A stretch of DNA of 64,000 nucleotides from an uncultured Sutterella sp. GTDB lineage: Bacteria > Pseudomonadota > Gammaproteobacteria > Burkholderiales > Burkholderiaceae_F. Positions 56,355 through 64,000 of the stretch are shown piece after piece. Position 1 is the first letter of the stretch; every line of letters begins with the position of its first letter. The stretch is taken from NCBI GenBank assembly GCA_900543805.1, contig UQTE01000012.1, positions 1 to 64,000 of the forward strand, read 5' to 3'. Under the pieces are notes generated by a model, which was not told the DNA's origin, made no database searches, and saw only the letters and a program-made list of their open reading frames with translations. The position numbers and the translations under genes are program-made.

Positions 56355-57311
56355 TCAGTGGTGCGAATCGTGGGGATTGTCGACGCGGTGCGCGGCAAGC
56401 CAGGCGCCCTCGTCCGTGATCGGGCGCATTCTCTTCAAGCGCATGCGCTCTTCGAAGAGGCGGCGCAGATCGTAGTTGCCCGCTTCCTCGCCGTGCTGCG
56501 CGGGCTGGGCGCCTTCGCGCTTGTTGTTTTCGATCCCGAGCGACTGCAGTTCCGCGAGCTGCGTGATCATGATCGTGCCGCGGTCGTGGTCGGTCGTGCC
56601 CGAGACGATGGCGCGAAGTGCTTCGGGGTCGAAAATCCGCACGTGCTTCTGATTGACCTCGATGCAGCCGTCGTGATGGAAGCGCGAGAGAACGCGGCTC
56701 ACGGTTTCAAGCTTGAGGCCGAGATAGGAGCCGATTTCGGCGCGCGTCATGCGAAGCACGAATTCGCTTCGCGAGTAGCCACGCTCTTCAAAGCGGTGCG
56801 CAAGCGTAAGGAGGAACGCGGCGAGGCGTTCTTCGGCGTGCATGGAGCCCAACAGAAGCATGACGCCGTGCTGACGCACGATTTCGTGCGAGAGAATCTT
56901 GTGAAAGTGCAGTCCCATGGCGGGGACCTGCATGCTCATCGCCTGGATGCGTTCGTAGGGAATGACGCACACGTCCGTGTCTTCGAGGCAGGTCACGTCG
57001 CAGGAATGCACGCCGTTGGCGATGCCGTCCATGCCGATCCATTCGCCCGCCATGAAGAAGTTCGTCACCTGTTCGCGTCCGTCCGAAGACATGACGGTTC
57101 CCTTGAGAAAGCCCAGACGCACGGCGTAGAGCGCCTGAAAGCGGTCGCCCGCGTGATAGAGCACTTCCCCGCGCTTCACGCGGCGGCGCGTGACGACGAG
57201 ATCGTCGAGCGCTTCGACGTCACGGAGGGAAAGACCGCTCGGAAGGCAGGATTCTTTCAGGTTGCAGTTCGAACAGGCAACCCGGAGGGAAGACATGTTG
57301 ACGACGTTCAT
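56355..57311 (-). CDS. fnr: FNR-type oxygen-sensing transcription regulator with long C-terminal tail
   Basis: A 318-residue CRP/FNR-family regulator. The N-terminal Cys set ACSNCNLKESC (Cys13, 16, 22) plus Cys around 105-113 (HSCDVTCLEDTDVC) matches the four ligands of the oxygen-labile [4Fe-4S] cluster of E. coli FNR. A cyclic-nucleotide-fold domain and dimer helix follow. The helix-turn-helix is TRAEIGSYLGLKLETVSRVLSRF near 195-217, with the ETVSR recognition element that reads TTGAT half sites. About 75-80 charged residues follow the DNA-binding domain, absent from the 250-residue E. coli protein. It is divergent from hemN, with an FNR box between. Confidence 0.94.
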   Translation of the reverse strand: MNVVNMSSLRVACSNCNLKESCLPSGLSLRDVEALDDLVVTRRRVKRGEVLYHAGDRFQALYAVRLGFLKGTVMSSDGREQVTNFFMAGEWIGMDGIANGVHSCDVTCLEDTDVCVIPYERIQAMSMQVPAMGLHFHKILSHEIVRQHGVMLLLGSMHAEERLAAFLLTLAHRFEERGYSRSEFVLRMTRAEIGSYLGLKLETVSRVLSRFHHDGCIEVNQKHVRIFDPEALRAIVSGTTDHDRGTIMITQLAELQSLGIENNKREGAQPAQHGEEAGNYDLRRLFEERMRLKRMRPITDEGAWLAAHRVDNPHDSHH

Positions 57312-57473
57312 TTTTTTTCTGGAGGTTGGGGCTCAGAATCAAAGGGAAGCCACCCGGGGGAGGCGCTTCTCCGAATAATGTCCGTGTAATCTTCCGCCGA
57401 TACAATGGCCGGAACGCAAAGACGGGGCGGACGCTCGACTTTGGTCGGGCGACACGGTTTTGTTTCGATTTCA

Positions 57474-57487
57474 TTGATCGGAATCAA
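57474..57487. promoter_or_regulatory. consensus FNR box
   Basis: TTGAT-CGGA-ATCAA matches the FNR consensus at all ten fixed positions. A candidate hemN -10 (TATCAT, 57507-57512) lies so that the box centre falls about 39-42 bases before the expected start site, the class II activator position. It is about 160 bases from the fnr start, so autoregulation is also possible. Confidence 0.85.
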
Positions 57488-57549
57488 CGATTTCCGCCTT
57501 GCGAATTATCATATCAAGAAAACAGGCTTTCTAGTCAAGGAACCCCACT

Positions 57550-58950
57550 ATGACGAACCCCGAAACGAGCGGCGTGGAACTGCCCGAAATGGATTTGCTG
57601 CGCAAATTTGATGTGCCTGCGCCCCGATACACCTCCTACCCGACGGCCGACCGCTTCCACGCGGGCTTCGGGGTTGAAGACTACAAGCGCGCGCTTGCGG
57701 GCCGCAAGGACGAAAAGGAACCCGCCGATCTGTCGCTCTACGTGCACGTTCCCTTCTGCAACGACGTCTGCTACTACTGCGGCTGCAACAAGATCGTGAC
57801 GCGCGATCACACGAAGAGCGCCGAGTACATCGAAACGATCGGCAAGGAAGCCGAGCTCGTGAAGGAAGTCATCACGGGCAGCATGGAATTGAAGCAGCTC
57901 CACTTCGGCGGCGGCACCCCCACTTACCTCACGAACGACGAGTTCGCGCACATGATGGAGGTGATCACGAAGGTCTTCCCGCTCGCCGAGAAGGGAGAAT
58001 TCTCGATTGAAGTCGATCCTCGCACCTGCCCGCCCGAAAAGGTGGCGATGCTGCGCAAGGTGGGGCTCAACCGCATGTCCTGCGGCGTGCAGGACTTCAA
58101 CGCGGACGTCCAGAAGGCGATCAACCGCATCCAGCCCTTCGAAATGACGAAGGCGACGATCGACGCCGCCCGCGCCGAAGGGTTCGAGTCCGTCAACATG
58201 GACCTCATCTACGGTTTGCCCAAGCAGACGCGCGCGACCTTCACGGAAACGATCGACAAGGTGCTCGAGCTCTCGCCCGACCGCATCGCGCTCTATCACT
58301 ATGCGCACCTGCCGAACCACTTCAAGGCCCAGCGCCGCATCTTCCCCGCGGACCTTCCCGACACGGTCGAGAAGGTGAACATCATGTTCGACGCCATCAA
58401 GCGCCTCACCGCCAACGGCTACCGCTACATCGGGATGGACCACTTCGCCAAGGAAACGGACGAACTCTCCATCGCCCAGAAGAACGGCACGCTGCAGCGC
58501 AACTTCCAGGGCTACTCCACGATGGCCGACTGCGACATGGTCGCCCTCGGCGTCTCGAGCATCTCGAAGATCGGCAACGCCTACGCCTGCAATCCACGTG
58601 AACTCGACGACTACTACGCCGCCATCCGCGAAGGCCGTCTGGCGACGAACCGCGGCTATCTTCTCAACGAAGACGACGCGATGCGCCGCTACGTGATCAT
58701 GCAGATCATGTGCAACTTCGAACTCGACTTCAAGGACGTGGAAGAACGCTTCGGTATCGTCTTCAAGGACGTCTTCGCCTATGAACTCGGCAAGATGAAG
58801 CCCTACGTCCGTCACGAGCTCGTCGAACTCACGCCCGAACGCCTCGTCGTGAGCGCCAAGGGCAAGATCTTCGTGCGCGCGGTCGCGATGCACTTTGACC
58901 GCTATCTGCGCGAATCGACCCGCGCGGGCGGCTATTCCCGCATCGCGTAA
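57550..58950 (+). CDS. hemN: oxygen-independent coproporphyrinogen III oxidase
   Basis: A 466-residue radical-SAM enzyme that converts coproporphyrinogen III to protoporphyrinogen IX without oxygen in heme synthesis. The N-terminus has VPAPRYTSYPTADRF near 22-36. The cluster motif CNDVCYYCGCNK is near 70, followed by LHFGGGTPTYL near 117. These N-terminal elements and the full length separate true HemN from the shorter HemW. It starts behind AAGGAA and ends at a terminator. The FNR box upstream fits anaerobic induction and supplies heme for the cytochrome b subunit of formate dehydrogenase. Confidence 0.97.
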   Translation: MTNPETSGVELPEMDLLRKFDVPAPRYTSYPTADRFHAGFGVEDYKRALAGRKDEKEPADLSLYVHVPFCNDVCYYCGCNKIVTRDHTKSAEYIETIGKEAELVKEVITGSMELKQLHFGGGTPTYLTNDEFAHMMEVITKVFPLAEKGEFSIEVDPRTCPPEKVAMLRKVGLNRMSCGVQDFNADVQKAINRIQPFEMTKATIDAARAEGFESVNMDLIYGLPKQTRATFTETIDKVLELSPDRIALYHYAHLPNHFKAQRRIFPADLPDTVEKVNIMFDAIKRLTANGYRYIGMDHFAKETDELSIAQKNGTLQRNFQGYSTMADCDMVALGVSSISKIGNAYACNPRELDDYYAAIREGRLATNRGYLLNEDDAMRRYVIMQIMCNFELDFKDVEERFGIVFKDVFAYELGKMKPYVRHELVELTPERLVVSAKGKIFVRAVAMHFDRYLRESTRAGGYSRIA

Positions 58951-58972
58951 GAAAATTCACGCAAACTGAAAG

Positions 58973-59006
58973 AAGGGCGTCGGCACTGAGTCGGCGCCCT
59001 TTGTTT
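58973..59006 (+). terminator. terminator of hemN
   Basis: AAGGGCG and CGCCCTT pair with additional inner CG pairs, followed by TGTTT. Confidence 0.7.
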
Positions 59007-59066
59007 ATGGTCGGGAAAGCGCTTTCGGGGGCGGCGTTCGGACCGGCCGGAAGAAATGGGTACGCT

Positions 59067-59989
59067 TCAGTTCTGGGCGGAAAAATGCAACTTTTGGCGT
59101 TCGGCCGAGCATTCGCGAAGAGAGTCGATGAGAAGGCCGACCTCTGGTTTGGTTGCAAGCGTGATCTCCCGAACGCAGAGCTTGAGTTCCCGCAGGGACC
59201 AGGGCTCGTCGAGTTCGAGCATGGCGCCCGAAAAATCGGCAGGCACGCATTCTGCCGGCTGAATCGTGAATCCCACGCCCGTCGTGACCAAAAGTCAGCC
59301 GTGGCGTAAAAACCCACGCGCATTCGAATGCGCGGCGAAATGCCTGCTTCGGCAGCCTTTTCCTCCACGATTCGTTCGAGCGCAAAGTCCGACGTGAGAC
59401 CAATGTACTCGTACTCAAGCGCCTCGACAAAGCGGACGGGACGGTGCAGTTTCGTCAGGGGGTGATCGAGCGGACAGAGAACGGTCAGACGATCCGTTTC
59501 GTAAGGGAGAAAGCGCAGCCCCGCAAAGTCGCCCGGAGAGGCCGTGACGCCGAGATCCGACTCCCCGAGGGCGACGTGCGCCAAGAGTTCGGACGCCCGC
59601 GAAAAATGGGTGAGTGTCACGGAAAGATCCGGATGCGCAGTCATGAAGCGTCCGACGTCGCCCGGCAAAAAGCTCGCGAGAGCATTGACGTTGGAGGCGA
59701 TGCGAAGCGCCGTGTTGGAACGGCGAAAGCGCTCCGTGTCGGAGACGAGCGCTTCGGCTTCGAGAATCATTTTCCAGGCGTGCCGCACGAACACCTCGCC
59801 GGCGGGCGTGGTGCGCACGCCGTGGGAGCGCCGCTCGAAAAGCCTCACGTCAAGACGCGACTCGAGTTCCCCGAGTCGGGCGCTCGCGGAACTGACAGCC
59901 AGGTGAACGGTGCGTGCCGCTTCGCTGATGTTGCCGCAACGGTCGACCGCCAACACCAGTTTGAGGTCTTTGTCGTCAAAGTGAAACAT
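59067..59989 (-). pseudogene. LysR-family transcription regulator, frameshifted
   Basis: The first 230 or so residues are a good LysR regulator: winged helix KDLKLVLAVDRCGNISEAAR, then LGELESRLDVRLFERRSHGVRTTPAG, then the effector domain. At the run AAAA (59290-59293; TTTT on the coding strand) the frame is lost. Adding one base there restores LVTTGVGFTIQPAECVPADF and a normal C-terminus ending at 59067, total about 307 residues, the usual length. Without it, an unrelated tail runs on into hemN antisense sequence. It may be a recent inactivation or a sequencing error in the homopolymer. It is divergent from the reductase gene, its likely target. Confidence 0.85.
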
Positions 59990-60019
59990 CGGTGTTATCC
60001 CGTGAGTGTTTTCGTATTT

Positions 60020-60038
60020 TCCGAAATCAAGCTTCGGA
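60020..60038. promoter_or_regulatory. candidate LysR operator
   Basis: TCCGAA-N7-TTCGGA, a perfect inverted repeat in the intergenic region between the LysR gene and the reductase, 31 bases from the LysR start. Spacing resembles LysR-type boxes. The assignment is inference from position and symmetry. Confidence 0.45.
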
Positions 60039-60168
60039 GAATGCCGCAGATCTTTTTCGGTTTCTCATCCGCATCTTCTTTAGGCTAGAGCGCAATTGAG
60101 AGTACGGTGACTTCGCTCTCATCCTACGTCTTTTCGAATTTTCAGGAAAGAAAAAAAAGGAGATGACT

Positions 60169-62058
60169 ATGAACGCTTTCAAACTTTCGGGACTCGCCCT
60201 TGCGATGCTTCCTCTGTGTTTCCTCAGCGTGGAGGGAACGGCGGCCGTGCCGGCCGAAACGGCGGTGGTGCAAAAGGCTCCGTATTTGCAGACGATCCGC
60301 TGGGACGCCGAATTCGACGTCGTGGTGGCGGGCTACGGCTTTGCCGGCGGTTCGGCGGCGATTGCCGCCGCGGACGCCGGCGCCAAGGTGCTGCTGCTGG
60401 AAAAGGCCCCCAAGGGGCAGGAAGGCGGCAACAGCCGTTACGCTGCGCAGCAGGCGATGTGGATTGACGACACGAAGGCGAGCGACGAGGAAATTCTTCG
60501 CTACTTCCAGCTCATGCGCGGAAAGAGCACGAACCCGAGCGACGAGGTGTACAAGGCCTTCATCGCCGAAGCGAAGAAGCAGGTGGACTATCTGAAGTTC
60601 CTCGGCGCCGATAATCCGCACAAGGGCTACTACGCCGAATACCCCGAATATCCGGGAGCCGCGGCGATCGGCTTGACGATCGTGAAGGCGCCGGGCGGTG
60701 ACGGACGTCTCTACGGGCTCATTCAGGAAAACGTCGCAAAGCGCGCCGACAACATTGAGGTGTGGTACGAAGCGCCCGCCGTGAAGCTGCTTCAGGACCG
60801 CGACACGGGCATCGTGCACGGCGTCGTGGCGACCGTGAACGGGAAGTCCGTCAACATCCGCGCCAAGAACGGCGTCGTGCTCGCGACGGGCGGCTACGAA
60901 AACAATCCCGACATGTTCCGCAATTTCGCCAACACGCCCGTGGCGTACGCCAAGGGGGCCCGCTTCAATACGGGCGACGGCATCGTCATGGCGATGGACG
61001 TGGACGCCCGCATGGTGAACCTTGCGAACAACAACGGCCCCGATCCCAACGTGCTCAATCCCGCGACGGGCATTTCGTTCGGGTACATGACGGCGGGTCC
61101 CAAGGATTCGTCCTGGGGCGGCCCGGCCTTCACGCGCTACAACGTGATCATGGTGGGTGCCGACGGCAAGCGCTTCTGGAACGAAACCGAGAAGACCAAG
61201 CACGGCCGCATTCATTATCACAACGACTACCGTCATCTGCAGATGCCGGATCCGGCCTACATGATCTTCGACGATGAAGCGCGCACGGCATCCCGCGTGT
61301 ACGGTTCCTGGAGCGAAGGTTCCGTGAAGGAGATCGAGTCGGGACTCGTGAAGAAGGCCGATACGATCGAAGAACTCGCCAAGATCATTGGGGTGGACGC
61401 TGCCGGTTTGAAAAAGCAGATCGACCGTTACAACGCCTTCTGCAAGGACGGCGTGGACGAAGATTTCGGGCGCCCGGCCAAGTTCCTCAAGCCTCTCCTG
61501 AAGGCTCCCTTCTACGCGGTGGAGGTGGTTCCGACCTACACGAATACGCAGGGCGGACCCGAAAAGGACGAGACGGCAGCGGTGCTGCACCGAGACGGCA
61601 GTCGTATTCCTCATCTCTTCAGTGCGGGCGAACTCGGGTCGATCTTCTCGAACAAGTACAACGGTACGGGCAACATCGGCGAGTCGCTTATTTTTGGTCG
61701 GATCGCCGGCGCTTCGGCCGCCAAGATGAAGAGCGACGTGACGCAGGAAAGCGTTCTGAAGGGACCGGCCTTCCGTCCCGCTTCTCTCAAGACGAACGCG
61801 CCGTCGATTCGTTCGGGGGAAAAGGTTGGACGCGCCCGCGGCATGGGCGGCGACGTGGTGCTCGGCGTGACGATGAAGGACGGTCGCATTTCGGCCGTGC
61901 GCGTAATCGAAGCGAACGAGACGCCGGGAATCGGGACGAAGGCTCTCGAAAAACTTCCCGACGAAGCCGTGCGCACGAACGGAGAGGTGGATACGGTTTC
62001 GGGCGCGACGGTGACGAGCGACGCCTTCCGTTCCGCCCTGAAGAATGCGCTCCGTTGA
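60169..62058 (+). CDS. secreted FAD/FMN-dependent reductase (fumarate reductase-like, substrate unassigned)
   Basis: A 629-residue precursor with a Sec signal peptide (MNAFKLSGLALAMLPLCFLS). The FAD-binding domain opens DVVVAGYGFAGGSAAIAAADAGAKVLLLEKAPKG (about 45-80). The substrate-domain segment VGADGKRFWNE is near 330. The end of the FAD domain reads SNKYNGTGNIGESLIFGRIAG near 500, in place of the N-R-x-G-G-N stretch of true fumarate reductases. The C-terminus is an FMN-binding domain with the flavinylation motif VSGATVTS (Thr614), to which ApbE would link FMN. The ATG at 60169 is 6 bases after AGGAG. A periplasmic terminal reductase is likely; fumarate, urocanate, acrylate-type or other acceptors are all possible. 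Confidence 0.88.
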   Translation: MNAFKLSGLALAMLPLCFLSVEGTAAVPAETAVVQKAPYLQTIRWDAEFDVVVAGYGFAGGSAAIAAADAGAKVLLLEKAPKGQEGGNSRYAAQQAMWIDDTKASDEEILRYFQLMRGKSTNPSDEVYKAFIAEAKKQVDYLKFLGADNPHKGYYAEYPEYPGAAAIGLTIVKAPGGDGRLYGLIQENVAKRADNIEVWYEAPAVKLLQDRDTGIVHGVVATVNGKSVNIRAKNGVVLATGGYENNPDMFRNFANTPVAYAKGARFNTGDGIVMAMDVDARMVNLANNNGPDPNVLNPATGISFGYMTAGPKDSSWGGPAFTRYNVIMVGADGKRFWNETEKTKHGRIHYHNDYRHLQMPDPAYMIFDDEARTASRVYGSWSEGSVKEIESGLVKKADTIEELAKIIGVDAAGLKKQIDRYNAFCKDGVDEDFGRPAKFLKPLLKAPFYAVEVVPTYTNTQGGPEKDETAAVLHRDGSRIPHLFSAGELGSIFSNKYNGTGNIGESLIFGRIAGASAAKMKSDVTQESVLKGPAFRPASLKTNAPSIRSGEKVGRARGMGGDVVLGVTMKDGRISAVRVIEANETPGIGTKALEKLPDEAVRTNGEVDTVSGATVTSDAFRSALKNALR

Positions 62059-62076
62059 TTCCGCTTTGATTCCGAG

Positions 62077-62122
62077 AAACGGGTCCGATCCTCCGCAGAG
62101 GGGGCGGACCCGTTTGGGTTTC
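62077..62122 (+). terminator. terminator of the reductase gene
   Basis: AAACGGGTCCG pairs perfectly with CGGACCCGTTT (11 bp), followed by GGGTTT. Confidence 0.8.
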
Positions 62123-62169
62123 TGCGGCCCGCTCGGGGCGTTTTTTTCTCGAATCGCCACCCCATCGCG

Positions 62170-62210
62170 GGCGGATGCTCCTAAAATAACAAACTTTAGG
62201 TCCGCCTTTT
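62170..62210 (+). promoter_or_regulatory. hairpin with T run in the alaS upstream region
   Basis: GGCGGA...CCTAAA pairs with TTTAGG-TCCGCC (a 12 bp stem with a 4-base bulge), ending in TTTT. A second strong stem, GTCATCCG/CGGATGAC (62222-62229/62253-62260), follows. They could form an attenuator for alaS or a second terminator after the reductase gene. Confidence 0.45.
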
Positions 62211-62343
62211 CGTGGTGGAACGTCATCCGCCGAGGTCCCTGCGGGGCCCCGACGGATGACTCGGAGATTCGGCCCCGACCCCACCGGTGCGAAGCCCCTT
62301 CTTCGCTTCTCGCAGGCCGAGTCCAAACCAAAGGATTTATTTC

Positions 62344-64000
62344 ATGAAAGTTGCAGACATTCGACGCACCTTCCTTGAGTTCTACAAGAGCAAGGGGCAC
62401 ACGATCGTCCACTCGAGCCCGGTGGTGCCGGGCAACGACCCGACGCTTCTCTTCACGAACGCCGGGATGAACCAGTTCAAGGACGTCTTCCTCGGATTCG
62501 ACAAGCGTCCCTACACCCGCGCCACGACCTCGCAGAAGTGCATCCGCGCGGGCGGCAAGCACAATGACCTCGACAACGTCGGTTACACCGCGCGTCACCA
62601 CACGTTCTTCGAAATGCTCGGGAACTTCTCGTTCGGCGACTATTTCAAGCGCGAGGCGATCGGTTACGCCTGGGAGCTTCTCACGCAGCACTTCCACCTG
62701 CCGCCCGAAAAGCTCTGGGTGACGGTCTACGCCGAAGACGACGAAGCCTATGACATCTGGAACAAGGAAGTGGGCGTGCCGGCCGAACGCATCGTGCGCA
62801 TCGGCGACAACAAGGGCGCGCGCTACATGTCCGACAACTTCTGGATGATGGGCGACACGGGTCCCTGCGGTCCGTGCTCGGAAATCTTTTACGACCACGG
62901 CGAAAAAGTGCAGGGCGGCCCTCCGGGGAGCCCCGATGAAGACGGCGACCGCTACATCGAAATCTGGAACCTCGTCTTCATGCAGTTCTACCGCGATGAA
63001 AAGGGCGTGATGCACAAGCTTCCGAAGCCCTCGATCGACACGGGCATGGGGCTCGAACGCATCGCCGCGGTTCTGCAGGGCGTTCACACGAACTACGACA
63101 TCGACCTCTTTCAGAACCTTCTCGCCGCCGCCAAGGCCGCGGTGCAGAGCGTCTCGGAAGTCCCGGTCGAAGACGGCACGCCTTCCCTCAAGGTGATCGC
63201 CGACCACATCCGCGCCTGCGCCTTCTCGGTGGCCGACGGCATCGTTCCGGGCAACGAAGGCCGCGCCTACGTGCTGCGCCGCATCTGCCGCCGCGCCATT
63301 CGCCACGGCTACAAGCTCGGCGCCCGCGCTCCGTTCTTCTACAAGCTCGTCGACGCGCTCGTCGCCGAAATGGGCGAAGCCTATCCCGAACTCAAGAACC
63401 CGCGCATCGCGCAGGTGATCGAAGACGAAGAACGCCGCTTCTTCCAGACGATCTCGAAGGGCATGGAAATCCTCGAAGAGGCCATTGCCAAGACCGAAGA
63501 CGGCGTGCTCGACGGCGAAGTGGTCTTCAAGCTCCACGACACCTACGGCTTCCCCGCCGACCTGACGGGCGACGTCTGCCGCGAACGCGGTCTCAAGATC
63601 GACCTGCAGGGCTTTGAAGACGCGATGGAACGCCAGCGCGCCGCCGCCCGCGCCTCGGCCAAGTTCAAGATGGCCGCGGGCCTCACCTACGAAGGCCCCG
63701 CCACGACCTTCACGGGCTACGACACCCTCAAGGAAGAGGGCGCCAAGGTGCTCGCCGTCTACGTGGGCGGTGAAGAAAAGGGCGAAGCCCAGGCCGGCGA
63801 AGACTGCGTCGTCGTATTCGACAAGACCCCCTTCTACGCCGAATCGGGCGGTCAGGTGGGCGACACGGGCGAATGCCGCAACGACACGTCGCTTCTGTGC
63901 GTGCTCGACACCTTCAAGGTGAAGGCCGACGTCTTCGGTCAGCACTGCCACGTCGCGGAAGGCTCCGTCAAGACGGGCGACGTCTTCACGCTCTCCGTCA
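62344..64000 (+). CDS. alaS: alanyl-tRNA synthetase, 5' part
   Basis: Charges tRNA-Ala. The frame is open to the window end, giving the first 552 residues of about 870. The catalytic class II core starts [28 protein letters not shown]. Typical segments are [17 protein letters not shown] near 36, the motif-2 region [25 protein letters not shown] near 80, [11 protein letters not shown] near 175 and [13 protein letters not shown] near 235. The start of the editing domain shows [13 protein letters not shown] near 498. The ATG follows AAAGGATTTATTTC. The C-terminal half of the editing domain and the C-Ala domain are outside the window. Confidence 0.97.
   Translation, partial: MKVADIRRTFLEFYKSKGHTIVHSSPVVPGNDPTLLFTNAGMNQFKDVFLGFDKRPYTRATTSQKCIRAGGKHNDLDNVGYTARHHTFFEMLGNFSFGDYFKREAIGYAWELLTQHFHLPPEKLWVTVYAEDDEAYDIWNKEVGVPAERIVRIGDNKGARYMSDNFWMMGDTGPCGPCSEIFYDHGEKVQGGPPGSPDEDGDRYIEIWNLVFMQFYRDEKGVMHKLPKPSIDTGMGLERIAAVLQGVHTNYDIDLFQNLLAAAKAAVQSVSEVPVEDGTPSLKVIADHIRACAFSVADGIVPGNEGRAYVLRRICRRAIRHGYKLGARAPFFYKLVDALVAEMGEAYPELKNPRIAQVIEDEERRFFQTISKGMEILEEAIAKTEDGVLDGEVVFKLHDTYGFPADLTGDVCRERGLKIDLQGFEDAMERQRAAARASAKFKMAAGLTYEGPATTFTGYDTLKEEGAKVLAVYVGGEEKGEAQAGEDCVVVFDKTPFYAESGGQVGDTGECRNDTSLLCVLDTFKVKADVFGQHCHVAEGSVKTGDVFTLSV

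Noticed and set aside
60142..63951. Long minus-strand open frame opposite the reductase and alaS
   Set aside because: It crosses two genes and two terminators; both plus-strand genes are unmistakable.

Overview
The window reads as one chromosomal segment of a GC-rich betaproteobacterium. The gene order pyrG-kdsA-eno-ftsB, an FNR-type regulator beside hemN, a respiratory formate dehydrogenase, a tricarboxylate (Tct) uptake operon, many amino-acid transporters and a periplasmic flavin-dependent reductase together suggest an asaccharolytic anaerobic or microaerophilic member of Burkholderiales, most like Sutterellaceae. This placement is inference from gene content and style; no database was consulted.

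Layout. 1-7.5 kb: the end of a tRNA-Arg(ACG) gene, then kdpFABCD. The KdpA pore loops diverge from the Escherichia coli type, KdpD lacks its phosphoacceptor histidine, and kdpE is absent. 7.6-16.3 kb: periplasmic asparaginase (minus strand), argG, a cation diffusion facilitator, then pyrG-kdsA-eno-ftsB. 16.4-20.3 kb: an amino-acid permease behind a long structured 5' leader, a block of four degenerate 154-171 bp tandem repeats, and a dicarboxylate/amino-acid:cation symporter. 20.4-27.0 kb: fdoGHI-fdhE-fdhD on the minus strand, a respiratory formate dehydrogenase with Cys instead of selenocysteine plus its maturation factors. 27.0-28.6 kb: an AT-richer gene-poor stretch with a CRISPR-like array whose spacers resemble one another, followed by a tRNA-Arg/tRNA-Ser operon.

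28.8-33.7 kb: a BMP-family (nucleoside-type) ABC importer. 34-44.9 kb: a YbaL-type K+/H+ antiporter, rmuC, mdaB, two tiny membrane/lipoprotein genes, a PIN-domain protein, a nitroreductase, a periplasmic coiled-coil protein coupled to a DinG/YoaA helicase, rlmD, a flavodoxin-ferredoxin (EFR1) protein and a small membrane protein. 45-51 kb: four consecutive paralogous sodium:neurotransmitter-type symporters on the minus strand. 51.4-56 kb: a SIMPL-domain periplasmic protein, tctCBA and a glycerophosphodiester phosphodiesterase. 56.3-64 kb: fnr and divergent hemN with a consensus FNR box between them, a frameshifted LysR gene divergent from a secreted flavin-dependent reductase, and the 5' part of alaS behind a structured leader.

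Working together: formate oxidation at the membrane (Fdo) would supply electrons to quinone, and the periplasmic FAD/FMN reductase is a plausible terminal acceptor. FNR and hemN mark adaptation to low oxygen. The importers (asparaginase plus amino-acid permease, DAACS symporter, four NSS carriers, Tct, BMP ABC) fit growth on amino acids, organic acids and nucleosides rather than sugars. The observations most worth following are the kinase-dead-looking KdpD without KdpE, the CRISPR-like array with homologous spacers, the tandem repeat block at 18.2-18.8 kb, the structured permease leader and the unassigned reductase with its broken regulator.
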